The notes under the pieces were generated by a model. The model saw only the letters and a program-made list of their open reading frames with translations, was not told the DNA's origin and did no database searches. A stretch of DNA of 64,000 bases, from contig NZ_NISU01000001.1 of assembly GCF_002335805.1 (NCBI RefSeq), positions 1,124,079 through 1,188,078 on the forward strand, written 5' to 3'. Positions 33,009 through 41,971 of this stretch are shown one piece after another (within the stretch, counting starts at the first letter, position 1; each line of letters starts with the position of its first letter). The position numbers were made by a program, and so were the translations under genes. The stretch is from Bacillus sp. FJAT-45350 (GTDB lineage: Bacteria > Bacillota > Bacilli > Bacillales > NISU01).

Positions 33009-34640
33009 TTATTCTGCATCCATAAATGGATATGCTATTTCAGTAGTTGGAGCAAAGTTTTCTTTGATTATACGAGGACTAGTCCAACGAATCATGTTAA
33101 ATACAGAACCTGCTTTATCGTTTGTACCAGAACCACGAGAACCGCCAAATGGTTGTTGATTAATCACTGCGCCAGTAGGTTTATCATTGATATAGAAGTT
33201 TCCAGCTGCACCAGATAATCGGCGTTCTAAGTGCATAATTGCTTGACGATCTTGTGCGAAGATTGCGCCTGTTAATGCATACATAGACGCTGTATCTACT
33301 GCAGTCAATGTTTCTTCTAATTTATCATTTTCATAGACATAAATCGTTAATACTGGTCCGAAAATTTCTTCTGTCATTGTTTTGAAGTTTGGATTTGTTG
33401 TCACAATGATTGTCGGTTGAACAAAATATCCAACAGAATCATCATAAGAACCACCAGCAATAATTTCTGTTTCTTCAGAAGCTGCAGCATAGTCGATGTA
33501 GCTTGTGATTGAATCAAAAGCTGCTTTATCAATGACCGCACCCATGAAGTTTGTAAAATCTTGGATGTCGCCTACTTTTAGCTTAGCAGTTTCTTCCACT
33601 ACACCAGCTTTTACTTCTTCCCACATGCTTGAAGGGATATAAGCGCGAGAGGCTGCTGAACATTTTTGACCTTGGTATTCAAACGCACCACGAACAAGAC
33701 CGGCTACTACCTTGTCTGCTTGTGCAGTTTCGTGAGCAAATACAAAGTCTTTTCCACCAGTTTCCCCAACCAAACGAGGATATGATTTATAGTTTGTAAT
33801 GTTTTCTCCTACTGCTTTCCAAATTGTTTGGAACGTACTTGTTGATCCAGTAAAGTGGAATCCAGACATTCTAGGGTCTGTTAATACTACTTCGGATACT
33901 TGTGAACCACGAGAAGGTACGAAATTGATTACGCCTTTTGGTAATCCTGCTTCTTCTAAAATACGCATAAAGTAGTAGTTTGATAATAAAGCAGTTGTTG
34001 CTGGTTTCCAAACGACTACGTTCCCCATTATTGCAGGAGCTGATGGTAAATTTCCACCAATTGCTGTGAAGTTAAATGGAGAAATTGCTAATACAAAACC
34101 ATCTAGTGGTCGGTATTCTAAACGATTCCAAATATTCTTCATACTATCCGGTTGAATCTGATAGATTTGATTAGCATAATCAACGCCAAAACGTAAGAAA
34201 TCTGCTAATTCTTGTGCAGCGTCAATTTCAGTTTGATAAGCTGTTTTGGATTGTCCTAACATCGTGGCAGCATTGATTACGTCACGGTATGGACCAGAGA
34301 TTAAATCAGCAGCTTTTAAGAAAATGGATGCCCGGTGTTCCCATGGCATATTTGCCCATGACTCTTTTACAGCCATTGCTGCTTCTACAGCATCACGCAA
34401 CTCTTTTTCTCCAGCTTGAGAAAAATTTGCCAAAACATGTTGATGATCATGAGGCATAACCACTTGTTTCACTATATCTGTCTTAATATTTTCTCCATTA
34501 ATAATTACAGGGATATCGACTACGTTATCAGATTGGCGCTTTAATTCTGCCTTTAATGTTTCTCTCTCTTTGGTACCTGGAGCATATGTATTGCCAGGCT
34601 CGTTTTTCGGTGTTGGGATTTTGAAAATTCCGTTACTCAT
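33009..34640 (-). CDS. pruA: L-glutamate gamma-semialdehyde (P5C) dehydrogenase, group 1
   Basis: This 543-residue aldehyde dehydrogenase oxidises P5C/glutamate semialdehyde to glutamate with NAD, the second step of proline catabolism. The features are SPFNFTAIGGNLPSAPA and VVWKPA (NAD site), LVGETGGKDF (general base Glu) and GQKCSAASR (catalytic Cys). The sequence style and length match the group 1 enzymes typical of eukaryotes (ALDH4A1) more than the 515-residue RocA of Bacillus. A sigma-54 promoter lies at 34688-34705 and the activator gene is next upstream. Proline dehydrogenase is divergent at 36883. Confidence 0.92.
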   Translation of the reverse strand: MSNGIFKIPTPKNEPGNTYAPGTKERETLKAELKRQSDNVVDIPVIINGENIKTDIVKQVVMPHDHQHVLANFSQAGEKELRDAVEAAMAVKESWANMPWEHRASIFLKAADLISGPYRDVINAATMLGQSKTAYQTEIDAAQELADFLRFGVDYANQIYQIQPDSMKNIWNRLEYRPLDGFVLAISPFNFTAIGGNLPSAPAIMGNVVVWKPATTALLSNYYFMRILEEAGLPKGVINFVPSRGSQVSEVVLTDPRMSGFHFTGSTSTFQTIWKAVGENITNYKSYPRLVGETGGKDFVFAHETAQADKVVAGLVRGAFEYQGQKCSAASRAYIPSSMWEEVKAGVVEETAKLKVGDIQDFTNFMGAVIDKAAFDSITSYIDYAAASEETEIIAGGSYDDSVGYFVQPTIIVTTNPNFKTMTEEIFGPVLTIYVYENDKLEETLTAVDTASMYALTGAIFAQDRQAIMHLERRLSGAAGNFYINDKPTGAVINQQPFGGSRGSGTNDKAGSVFNMIRWTSPRIIKENFAPTTEIAYPFMDAE

Positions 34641-34687
34641 ACTATCACATTCCTTCCGTGTAGTTTATCTGTATACACTTATATACA

Positions 34688-34705
34688 ATGCAATATTTGT
34701 GCCAA
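34688..34705 (-). promoter_or_regulatory. Sigma-54 (SigL) promoter of pruA
   Basis: On the minus strand this reads TTGGCACAAATATTGCAT, which fits TGGCAC-N5-TTGC exactly with the GG and GC 12 bases apart. It is 48 bases upstream of the pruA start. Confidence 0.85.
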
Positions 34706-34724
34706 AAAGGAAAAAGGGACTAAA

Positions 34725-34813
34725 GTGTTTTAAAACACCTTTTCATCAAAATTACTGAATTGTGTTTTTGTACAATTGATTTACAAAAGTGTTCACCTAT
34801 TTACACTTTTGTA
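34725..34813. promoter_or_regulatory. Inverted repeats upstream of pruA, candidate activator sites
   Basis: Two elements lie behind the sigma-54 promoter: the perfect palindrome GTGTTTTAAAACAC (34725-34738), and TACAAAAGTGT (34782-34792) with ACACTTTTGTA (34803-34813), an 11-base inverted repeat with a 10-base spacer. They are placed as enhancer sites of sigma-54 systems are, 20-125 bases behind the promoter. Confidence 0.5.
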
Positions 34814-34931
34814 TAAATGATGGTCAAAAAGCCGTTTTTCTTAGAAGTTAGAGAAAGCATTTGCAATTACTACTATGTTTAAATGATTTCAGACCTCCTT
34901 AAAGAACTGTGAACACAACAGGAACAGAAAA

Positions 34932-34956
34932 AGGTGAGAACTGGTCGTTCTCACCT
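34932..34956 (-). terminator. Terminator of the activator gene
   Basis: AGGTGAGAAC/GTTCTCACCT is a 10-base perfect stem overlapping the stop codon; on the minus strand it is followed by TTTTTC. Confidence 0.8.
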
Positions 34957-36529
34957 AATCTATCTTTAAATCATACTTCTTAAGTTTGTTATATAAAGTG
35001 GCTCTTGAAATACCTAATAACTTCGCTGCGGCTGCTTTATTTCCAAATGTTTTTTGTAATGCATACTGAATCTCATCTTTACTCTGACTACTATGTTTCT
35101 TTATTTCTTCGAATTGCATGTTAAGAGTAGGAGGATTATTTTCCTTAACAAAATTCTTAGGAAGATGATGAGGCTTAATCACTTCGTTATCACTTGCTAA
35201 AATGATCATGCGTTCGATAATATTACGAAGCTGCCGGATATTTCCTTGCCAAGGGTGTTGAAGGAAAGTATACATAACTTCTGGGTCGATTTCAGGAATC
35301 GGCATCGTGTATCTAAGAGAGAATTCCTTTAAAAATAATTGAATTAATTCAGGGATGTCTTCGATACGATCTCGTAACGGGGGAATAGATATTGAAATGA
35401 CATTTAAACGGTAATATAAATCCTCCCGGAAACTTCCTTCATCGATCATCTTTTCTAGATCTCGATTGGTAGCTGCTAATATCCGTACGTCGGTAGGGAT
35501 TGCTTCATTTCCACTAACGCGATAATAATGCTTTTCTTGTAATACACGTAATAACTTAACTTGTAATTCAAGAGGCATTTCCCCAATCTCATCAAGGAAG
35601 ATTGTACCTCCTTTTGCAGCATCAAATTTCCCTTTTTTTCCACCTTTAACCGCTCCGGTAAAGGCTCCTTGTTCATACCCGAAAAGCTCGCTTTCAAAAA
35701 GTGCAGCAGGGATGGCACCACAGTTAATTGCAACAAAGGGATGGTTAGAGCGTTTTCCTGCATTATGAATTCCCTCAGCAAACAATTCCTTTCCAACCCC
35801 GCTTTCCCCAGTAATTAATACCGGAGCATCTGTTTTGGCTACTTTATTTGCTAGATTAATAGCCTCTTTTAAAACAGGACTTCTGCCTTTAATTTTATTA
35901 AAAGGAGAAAGATTTTGTTGGCTTTGATTTGTGCTTTCTAAATCGTGTAAATAGGCGGTCGTTGAAGACAACTCATCATTCAATTTAACTATCTCCGTAA
36001 TATCTCTTTCAATAGATATTCCTCCAACAACTTCTTTACCAACATAGACAGGAGCTGTATTAATTAACACATGAACATTAGGGTGAGGCTGGTTGTATTT
36101 GTTTGTAACTTCTTGTCGTTCTTTCATCGTAGACATTAAAACAATGGCCTCTTTTTCAAAAAACTTTGTAATAGACTGGCCATAAACCTTGTTTAGTGAA
36201 AGCCCATACATTTCTTCAGCGTTATGATTTAAATATGTGATATTTCCTTTATAATCAACAGTTGTAACAGCAGCTTCAACTGAGTTAAGAAAAGCATTAT
36301 AATAAGCTTTTGTTAGTTTCCACTGTTTGAAAACCTCTCTCATAAATGTTGAATAAGGAATCCATCCGCAAACTTCATCATTTGCCCCTTTTAAAACAAT
36401 ATTTCTACCTTCTTCGATATTGTTAATGTCTGATAAAAGATTAGTAGGACTGTATATCTCCATTTTTTTAATATCTAGTTCGTTTTTCCATGGCAGTGCT
36501 ATTGATTCAAGAGTTATATCGTGTTGCAA
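34955..36529 (-). CDS. PAS-domain sigma-54-dependent activator (proline catabolism)
   Basis: This 524-residue enhancer-binding protein activates sigma-54 RNA polymerase. It has an N-terminal region with a PAS domain (about 80-195: AAVTTVDYKGNITYLNHNAE), then the AAA+ domain with GESGVGKE (Walker A), GAFTGA (sigma-54 contact loop) and GGTIFLDEIGEMP (Walker B). A C-terminal Fis-type HTH follows (NKAAAAKLLGISRATLYNKL). TTG 36529 follows GGGAGGT. It lies between pruA and the proline dehydrogenase gene, both of which have sigma-54 promoters, so it almost surely controls both, in the manner of RocR. The signal is probably proline or a product, which is inference. Confidence 0.9.
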   Translation of the reverse strand: MQHDITLESIALPWKNELDIKKMEIYSPTNLLSDINNIEEGRNIVLKGANDEVCGWIPYSTFMREVFKQWKLTKAYYNAFLNSVEAAVTTVDYKGNITYLNHNAEEMYGLSLNKVYGQSITKFFEKEAIVLMSTMKERQEVTNKYNQPHPNVHVLINTAPVYVGKEVVGGISIERDITEIVKLNDELSSTTAYLHDLESTNQSQQNLSPFNKIKGRSPVLKEAINLANKVAKTDAPVLITGESGVGKELFAEGIHNAGKRSNHPFVAINCGAIPAALFESELFGYEQGAFTGAVKGGKKGKFDAAKGGTIFLDEIGEMPLELQVKLLRVLQEKHYYRVSGNEAIPTDVRILAATNRDLEKMIDEGSFREDLYYRLNVISISIPPLRDRIEDIPELIQLFLKEFSLRYTMPIPEIDPEVMYTFLQHPWQGNIRQLRNIIERMIILASDNEVIKPHHLPKNFVKENNPPTLNMQFEEIKKHSSQSKDEIQYALQKTFGNKAAAAKLLGISRATLYNKLKKYDLKID

Positions 36530-36559
36530 ATTGAATACCTCCCAACAAAATTTAAATTC

Positions 36560-36604
36560 TGTAAAAAAGTTTACATATATGTCTATATTGAATCAATTAT
36601 AGAC
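36560..36604. promoter_or_regulatory. Palindromes upstream of the activator gene
   Basis: TGTAAA-AAAG-TTTACA (36560-36575) and GTCTATA...TATAGAC (36581-36604) are inverted repeats in the divergent region. They are candidate sites for autoregulation or for activation of the proline dehydrogenase gene. Confidence 0.4.
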
Positions 36605-36711
36605 GGAATTGACTAAAAATTGTATATATTTTTCTTTTTCTTTATTAGACGGCTATTTAGTAGTTTGAAAGTTAAAATAGTCAGGATTGTTTAGCATGAC
36701 TGTTATTCTTT

Positions 36712-36725
36712 TGAAAACGTTTACA
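36712..36725. promoter_or_regulatory. CcpA cre box
   Basis: TGAAAACGTTTACA matches the cre consensus TGWAANCGNTNWCA at every position. It lies about 110 bases upstream of the sigma-54 promoter of the proline dehydrogenase gene, which suggests carbon catabolite control. Confidence 0.75.
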
Positions 36726-36817
36726 AATGTGTCTAAAATGGACATTTATTGAACAAATATGTGTGGATAAATAGGCAGTTTTATTTAATAAATCACTGCG
36801 CAACCTTAAAAAACAAA

Positions 36818-36835
36818 TTGGCATGGGTTTTGCAT
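36818..36835 (+). promoter_or_regulatory. Sigma-54 (SigL) promoter of the proline dehydrogenase gene
   Basis: TTGGCATGGGTTTTGCAT has GG and GC 12 bases apart and matches TGGCAC-N5-TTGC with one change. It is about 50 bases before ATG 36883 and rules out the longer frame opening at 36823 as coding. Confidence 0.85.
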
Positions 36836-36882
36836 ATAGAAGGGTAGTAAGAAAAACTATGCTGAATACGGGAGTGGTCAAA

Positions 36883-37800
36883 ATGATTTTACATCAACCA
36901 ATGAAAATCTTTTTTATATTCCTTTCACAGAATAAAGCAATGAATGTCGCTGCAAAAAAATGGGGATTGAAAATAGGGGCATCTCAAGTAGTAGCAGGAA
37001 AAAATATCGAGAGCGCAATTGCTAGAGTAAACGAATTAAATAAACTAGGATTAACGTGTACACTTGACCATTTAGGGGAGTTTGTAGACAGTAAGGAAGA
37101 AGCACTAGAAGCGACGGAATATTGTATTAAGACATTAAATTCGATTGCATCATCAGGTGTTGACTGCAATCTATCGCTCAAAATGACACAGCTTGGTTTA
37201 GATATTAGTGAAGAATTTTGTTTGGAAAATATGCGACGAATTGTTGGCACTGCCAAACAGTATAACAACTTTGTAAGAATTGATATGGAGGATTATTCAC
37301 ACTGCCAGCAGACATTGGATATTTTAAAAGAATTAAGAAAAGATTATGACAATGTTGGAACGGTTATACAAGCTTATTTAAAGAGAGCGGAAGAAGATAT
37401 TAATAACCTAAACGGTATTTCGTTAAGACTAGTAAAAGGTGCGTATAAAGAATCACCCGAAGTAGCTTTTCAAGACAAAGCCAAAATTGATGAAAATTAT
37501 TTAAACATCATCAAAAACCATTTAATAAGTGGGAGTTATACGGCGATTGCAACACATGATCATCAGATTATTGAAAAAGTAATAACGTTTGTAAAAGAGA
37601 ACCAAATCGAAAACAGTCAATTTGAATTTCAGATGCTTTACGGCTTTAGGACTGATTTACAACAAGAATTAGCAAAAAAAGGGTACACTATGCGTGTTTA
37701 TGTACCATTTGGACAAGATTGGTTTGGATATTTTATGAGACGCATGGCTGAACGTCCGCAAAATGTGGCGTTTGCATTAAGAGGTTTACTTTCAAAATAG
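36883..37800 (+). CDS. Proline dehydrogenase (monofunctional)
   Basis: This 305-residue FAD enzyme oxidises proline to P5C, the first step of proline use, passing electrons to the membrane quinone pool. It has the TIM-barrel PRODH signatures: TCTLDHLGEFV, NLSLKMTQLGLD, FVRIDMEDYSH, VIQAYLKRAEED, RLVKGAYKE, IATHDHQII, FQMLYGFR and YFMRRMAERPQN (substrate arginines). ATG 36883 follows GGGAGTGG. The product feeds the P5C dehydrogenase encoded nearby. Control by the sigma-54 activator and CcpA is read from the sites upstream. Confidence 0.92.
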   Translation: MILHQPMKIFFIFLSQNKAMNVAAKKWGLKIGASQVVAGKNIESAIARVNELNKLGLTCTLDHLGEFVDSKEEALEATEYCIKTLNSIASSGVDCNLSLKMTQLGLDISEEFCLENMRRIVGTAKQYNNFVRIDMEDYSHCQQTLDILKELRKDYDNVGTVIQAYLKRAEEDINNLNGISLRLVKGAYKESPEVAFQDKAKIDENYLNIIKNHLISGSYTAIATHDHQIIEKVITFVKENQIENSQFEFQMLYGFRTDLQQELAKKGYTMRVYVPFGQDWFGYFMRRMAERPQNVAFALRGLLSK

Positions 37801-37838
37801 ACAATCAAAAATGCTTTGTAATCACTCGAGGTGATAAA

Positions 37839-37931
37839 ATGAGACTATCTATAAAAGAAGAAGCCAAGTTAGAGAAAGTAAATCTACAGCATTCAAAGGT
37901 TTGTTTCAAATTCGGTGGAATGGGCCACTAA
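37839..37931 (+). pseudogene. Short frame, possible truncated small protein
   Basis: ATG 37839 (GAGGTGATAAA upstream) encodes 30 residues, MRLSIKEEAKLEKVNLQHSK followed by VCFKFGGMGH. The ending resembles the FVRFGG turn of HesB/YadR-like small proteins, but it is too short for a firm call. The rest of 37801-38035 holds nothing else. Confidence 0.25.
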
Positions 37932-38035
37932 GCTATGAATTGCTTGAGGAATGTTTAAATTAATATTCGGGATAAAGTAGAATGTTCAACTTTTTGGCGA
38001 AAATAAAGGTTTGTAATTCGATATAAATTTTCTTA

Positions 38036-38077
38036 AGCTAAAAGAGGCAATCCATTGTAGGATTGCCTCTTTTAGCT
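38036..38077. terminator. Bidirectional terminator
   Basis: An 18-base perfect inverted repeat with a 6-base loop (AGCTAAAAGAGGCAATCC at 38036-38053 with its complement at 38060-38077), AT-rich at both outer ends, sits between convergent genes. Confidence 0.85.
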
Positions 38078-38165
38078 AAATTGCTTAGGAAACTATATAA
38101 TATGTCAACCTGTGTATTTTGTTCTAACATGTAAAGGAGGACATTGCGCTCCTTTACTACTTACC

Positions 38166-38687
38166 CTATTTTCTATCAACTTTAATAAGTACTGTCCCCC
38201 ATCTTAGTGTACCAGGATACTCTGATTGGACATTCTCAACGGCATAGTCAACAATTTTGACGTTGTAGTTGTCTAATACACGTTTCACGATTGACATTTG
38301 TGTGTCATAGATGACCAAGTTGAAATTGATGTTATCCATTTTAATCCACCCGTTTTCGTAACGTGCGTTGACTGGTGAAATCTGGTTTAACTCTGAATTG
38401 TTTAAAGCATTTACAATTGTTTTAAGCTCTTCCTCTGAAACAGTATTATCAGTTATATCAGTGTCAACTTCTGGAGGTGTGACTTTGGCCAAATGGGGGT
38501 TATGTTTACCATTCTCCCACCCATTACGATTCCCATTGTTTTTAGCAGTGGCCTCGGAATTGTGAGGATTGTGTTTGCCAATCTCCCATCCGAAGTGATT
38601 TCCGTTGCTTGAATTATTCGCGAACACAGGTGAGCCTATTACCATAGTCAGTACACCAGTAAGAATAATAGCTGTTATTTTTTTCAA
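38166..38687 (-). CDS. Secreted protein with GKHNPH repeats, unknown
   Basis: This is a 173-residue protein with a clear signal peptide (KKITAIILTGVLTMVIGSPV, cut near VFA-NN). Two copies of an NGNxxGWExGKHNPH unit follow (about 28-43 and 51-65). The C-terminal domain (about 100-173) has alternating strands (IKMDNINFNLVIYDTQMSIV). Metal or surface binding by the His-containing repeats is a guess. No family is recognised. Confidence 0.7.
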   Translation of the reverse strand: MKKITAIILTGVLTMVIGSPVFANNSSNGNHFGWEIGKHNPHNSEATAKNNGNRNGWENGKHNPHLAKVTPPEVDTDITDNTVSEEELKTIVNALNNSELNQISPVNARYENGWIKMDNINFNLVIYDTQMSIVKRVLDNYNVKIVDYAVENVQSEYPGTLRWGTVLIKVDRK

Positions 38688-39403
38688 TATATGTCGACCT
38701 CCTAAGAAGAATATGTGTTACCTTCATGAAGGCTATCCTATCATGAATTAAGAATTAATTGGTTGGCTGTTTTATTGAAAATTTGTAAGGTTATAGAAGA
38801 AGTTAGACCCGAATTAAATAAAATATTACAAACTGACGTCACATCAAAAGCTGATTAATTAGGTATTCTATTTTTAAAAGGCACAATAAAGTAAGGCAAT
38901 TCACAAATTGCTTATTCCTAGTTTCTTAATATTAAAAGGTAAATCAAAGAGCGTGCAAAAAAACGTCGTGCAACTTACTTCTCAAAATAGTAATAAATCT
39001 AAGTTTTAAGGCTTTCGAACAATTTGGTTTGGAAGTCCTTTTTTTTGTTGAGTGGAATCGTTTTGAGAAGATTTTGATTACGAAAACTAATTGTGACCAC
39101 ATACCATAGCTCAATCTACCATTTTAAAAGTTAAATTTACCCCATTAAAGCGCTTCCAATTCTCCTTTACGTTTACCAGTTTGAAGGTTATTTTACAATA
39201 GTAAAACTTTCGTTTACCTGAAGCCGCATAGTACTTTCCAAAAAAGACCATAAAGTATCAAAATATTTTAAATTAATAGAATAATTAAGCTTAGAGACTA
39301 ATAAATTTAAATATCAATAATGAAAAAGTATTTCAATTATTGAAAAGTAGTGTAATTAAATCTTTTTTGAAAGCACTTACAAATTTAAATTAGGGGGATT
39401 TAT
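38688..39403. other. 700-base stretch without a gene
   Basis: No frame is supported. A few short remnants occur, such as KVIEEVRPELNKILQTDVTS near 38780. A T-rich imperfect hairpin (39018-39046) and the cre-like site at 39368 are the only features. Confidence 0.5.
39368..39381. promoter_or_regulatory. Probable cre box of the ThDP/TRAP operon
   Basis: TGAAAGCACTTACA differs from the cre consensus at one position and lies 23 bases before the start of the first gene, where binding would block transcription. Confidence 0.6.
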
Positions 39404-41119
39404 ATGTCTGAGAAAAAGGCAACAAATGCAATGAGAATTGCACTTGCTTTAAAGAGAAACGGGGTAGAATATATTTTCGGCCAAAGTAACCCGCCGAGTG
39501 TTACATTAGCTTGCAATGATATTGGCATTAAGCAAATTGGTTATCGCCAGGAGAATGCGGGATCATTTATGGCGCAGGGTTACGCAATGACTACAAATAA
39601 AGTTCCAGTTGTTACCGCGCAAAATGGCCCTGCTGCTACATTAATAGTTGCTGGTTTAGCCGAGAGTTTAAAGTCATCTTATCCAGTAGTAGCGATTGTT
39701 GAAGAAATTGAAAGAGGCCATGAGGAGAAAAACGCTTTCCAAGAATTAGACCACGTGGAGTTGTTTAAAGGTGTATCTAAATGGGTGAAAAGGATCCCTA
39801 TTCAAGAAAAAATTGAAGATTTTGTTGATAGAGCTTTTACAATTGCAGCCAGTGGGAGACCTGGCCCAGTAGTGTTATTGTGTCCAAAAGATATTATTAA
39901 TGACACGTCACAATATTTAATTAATACAAAAAGAATTGCTAATTCAGGACATTTTCCGCTTGATAGAACAGTAGCCGACCAACAAAAAGTTGAAAGCGCT
40001 GCGGAAATTATTTCTAAGGCTGAAAATCCAATTATATATGCAGGCGGAGGGGTTGTCTCTTCAGGTGCATTAGAAGAGCTACGAGAATTACAAGAAGAAT
40101 GTGCAATTCCGGTTGCTACCACAACAATGGGAAAAGGTTCAATAGACGAAAATCATCCTTTGAGTATCGGTCCAATAGGGTATTATATGGGAAAAAGAGG
40201 AATTAGTGCGCAGTTAAAATCAATGGTTCAAAACGCTGATGTAGTACTTTTGGTTGGGAATCGAACGAATCAAAATGGAACAGATTCATGGACTTTACTT
40301 CCAGAAAACTCCAAATATATACATGTCGATATTGATCCGACAGAAATAGGACGTAACTATGAGGCGTTAAGGTTAGTTGGTGATGCGAAGCTAACGTTGA
40401 AATCATTAAAAGAATGTCTTATGGAAAAAGGTATTGAAAAAAGATTGCAAAATAGAAGCCTTATTGAAGAGGAAATACAAGTAAGTAGAAACAAACATAT
40501 TGAAATCATGTCTAATATAGTCTCGTGTGATAGTGGTTCGATAAAAATTGAAAAGTTTCTCAATGAAGTAAATAAAAGATTAAGTGATGACCATATTGTT
40601 GTAGCGGATGCTAGTATTTCTTCAGTTTGGAATGCTAATTATATTCAAGCTACTAATCAAAGAAAATTTATTTTTCCGAGAGGGTTGGCTGGATTAGGAT
40701 GGGGATTGCCAATGGCTATGGGTGCTAAAGTTGGTAACCCTAATAGAAAGGTTTTTTGTTTAGCGGGAGACGGTGGTTTTGGCCACGTGTGGAGTGAATT
40801 AGAGACTTGTAAGAGATTGGGAATAAATATTGTGCTTGCTGTAATTAATAATGGAATTTTAGGATATCAGAAGTTAGGAGAAACAGTTTTATATGGTCGG
40901 TATACAGATGTGTGTGAATTTTCGTTTGTTGACCATACAAAGGTTGCAGAGGCTGTTGGTGTTAAGAGTATTAAGGTGGATGATGTAAAAGATATTAATA
41001 GGGTGCTAGATGAGGCTTTTGATCATAATGGTAGTGTATTGATTGATGTACTTTCTGACCCCGATAATATTCCACCAATCAGTATTATGGATAGTTTAGT
41101 AGAAAAAACTGATTATTAA
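39404..41119 (+). CDS. ThDP-dependent enzyme, acetolactate synthase-like (paralogue 1)
   Basis: This 571-residue protein has the three-domain fold of the acetolactate synthase/benzoylformate decarboxylase family. The catalytic Glu is in GYRQENAG (Glu50) and the ThDP-Mg motif is GDGGFGHVW to AVINN near residue 455. A FAD-type middle domain (GGGVVSSGALEEL) is present. GGGGG precedes the ATG at 39404. It is the first gene of a catabolic operon with an SDR, a zinc dehydrogenase and a TRAP transporter, so a role in C-C cleavage of a diketone or 2-oxo acid is more likely than valine biosynthesis. The exact reaction is unknown. Confidence 0.8.
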   Translation: MSEKKATNAMRIALALKRNGVEYIFGQSNPPSVTLACNDIGIKQIGYRQENAGSFMAQGYAMTTNKVPVVTAQNGPAATLIVAGLAESLKSSYPVVAIVEEIERGHEEKNAFQELDHVELFKGVSKWVKRIPIQEKIEDFVDRAFTIAASGRPGPVVLLCPKDIINDTSQYLINTKRIANSGHFPLDRTVADQQKVESAAEIISKAENPIIYAGGGVVSSGALEELRELQEECAIPVATTTMGKGSIDENHPLSIGPIGYYMGKRGISAQLKSMVQNADVVLLVGNRTNQNGTDSWTLLPENSKYIHVDIDPTEIGRNYEALRLVGDAKLTLKSLKECLMEKGIEKRLQNRSLIEEEIQVSRNKHIEIMSNIVSCDSGSIKIEKFLNEVNKRLSDDHIVVADASISSVWNANYIQATNQRKFIFPRGLAGLGWGLPMAMGAKVGNPNRKVFCLAGDGGFGHVWSELETCKRLGINIVLAVINNGILGYQKLGETVLYGRYTDVCEFSFVDHTKVAEAVGVKSIKVDDVKDINRVLDEAFDHNGSVLIDVLSDPDNIPPISIMDSLVEKTDY

Positions 41120-41142
41120 CAATAAAGGAGTTGATGCGTTTT

Positions 41143-41943
41143 ATGAAGAAACTTGCAGGGAAAGTTGCACTAGTCACGGGTGCAGCTAGAGGAATCGGAA
41201 GGGAATATGCTCTAAGATTAGCATCTTTAGGAGCAGATGTAGGCATCATAGATATTGACTTACATTCTTATAAGCATTTTAAAAAAGAAAAGATAGATGA
41301 AGAATGTGACACTGTTGTAGAGGAAATTAGAAACCTAGGAGTAAATTCTATTGGTGTCGAAGCGGATATCTCCAATGAAGAGAAAGTTACAAATGCTATT
41401 AAAAAAATAACTGAGAATTTAGGTGAAATTGATATTTTAATAGCAAATGCAGGAGGTGGTACGGGCGCAGTAAGTGAAAACGCTGCATCTACCGTTGATT
41501 CAGAACAATTAAAAGTCGTAATGGAAAGAAACTTATATGGAACGATATATAGTGTTAAAGCAGTTGCTGAGAATATGAAGAGGAATAGGTACGGGAAAAT
41601 AATCACAGTCACTTCTGTAGCAGGTATTAAGTCAAACGAAGGTGGGACTTATTCACACTATGGTGCTTCTAAAGCTGGAATTATTTCTTATACAAAATAT
41701 TTAGCACAGGATTTAGGTCCTTATAATATTACAGTCAATGCAATAGCGCCCGGTTATATTGGTACAGGAAGACTTATGGAACAATTTGAAAAAGGAGGAG
41801 TTGAGAATTTTACGAAAGAAACTGCTTTGAAGCGTCTAGGAACACCTGAAGATTGTGCTAATGTTATTGAATTTTTAGCTACTAATTTATCTGATTATGT
41901 AACTGGAACAGTCATTGATGTAACTGGTGGATTAGTTAAGTAG
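41143..41943 (+). CDS. Short-chain dehydrogenase/reductase (SDR)
   Basis: This 266-residue NAD(P)-dependent oxidoreductase has TGAARGIG (dinucleotide loop), ANAGGG and the catalytic YGASK near residue 173, with a Ser at SVAG. Asp in IIDID after the second strand favours NAD. AAGGAG lies 12 bases before ATG 41143; an ATG at 41134 is too close. It sits between a ThDP enzyme and a zinc dehydrogenase and probably oxidises a hydroxyl of the imported substrate. Confidence 0.85.
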   Translation: MKKLAGKVALVTGAARGIGREYALRLASLGADVGIIDIDLHSYKHFKKEKIDEECDTVVEEIRNLGVNSIGVEADISNEEKVTNAIKKITENLGEIDILIANAGGGTGAVSENAASTVDSEQLKVVMERNLYGTIYSVKAVAENMKRNRYGKIITVTSVAGIKSNEGGTYSHYGASKAGIISYTKYLAQDLGPYNITVNAIAPGYIGTGRLMEQFEKGGVENFTKETALKRLGTPEDCANVIEFLATNLSDYVTGTVIDVTGGLVK

Positions 41944-41971
41944 TTACAAGTATGTAAAGAAGGTGGAAAAG

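Noticed and set aside
35476-35796. Minus-strand frame of 106 codons inside the activator gene
   Set aside because: It lies in another frame of a gene with clear AAA+ motifs and has no motifs of its own.
36823-36882. Twenty extra N-terminal residues on proline dehydrogenase
   Set aside because: They overlap the sigma-54 promoter and lack a ribosome site; ATG 36883 has one.
39404-41119. Assigning ilvB (valine synthesis) to the first ThDP enzyme
   Set aside because: There is no ilvN-like small subunit or ilvC nearby; the catabolic context and the presence of a second paralogue argue against it.
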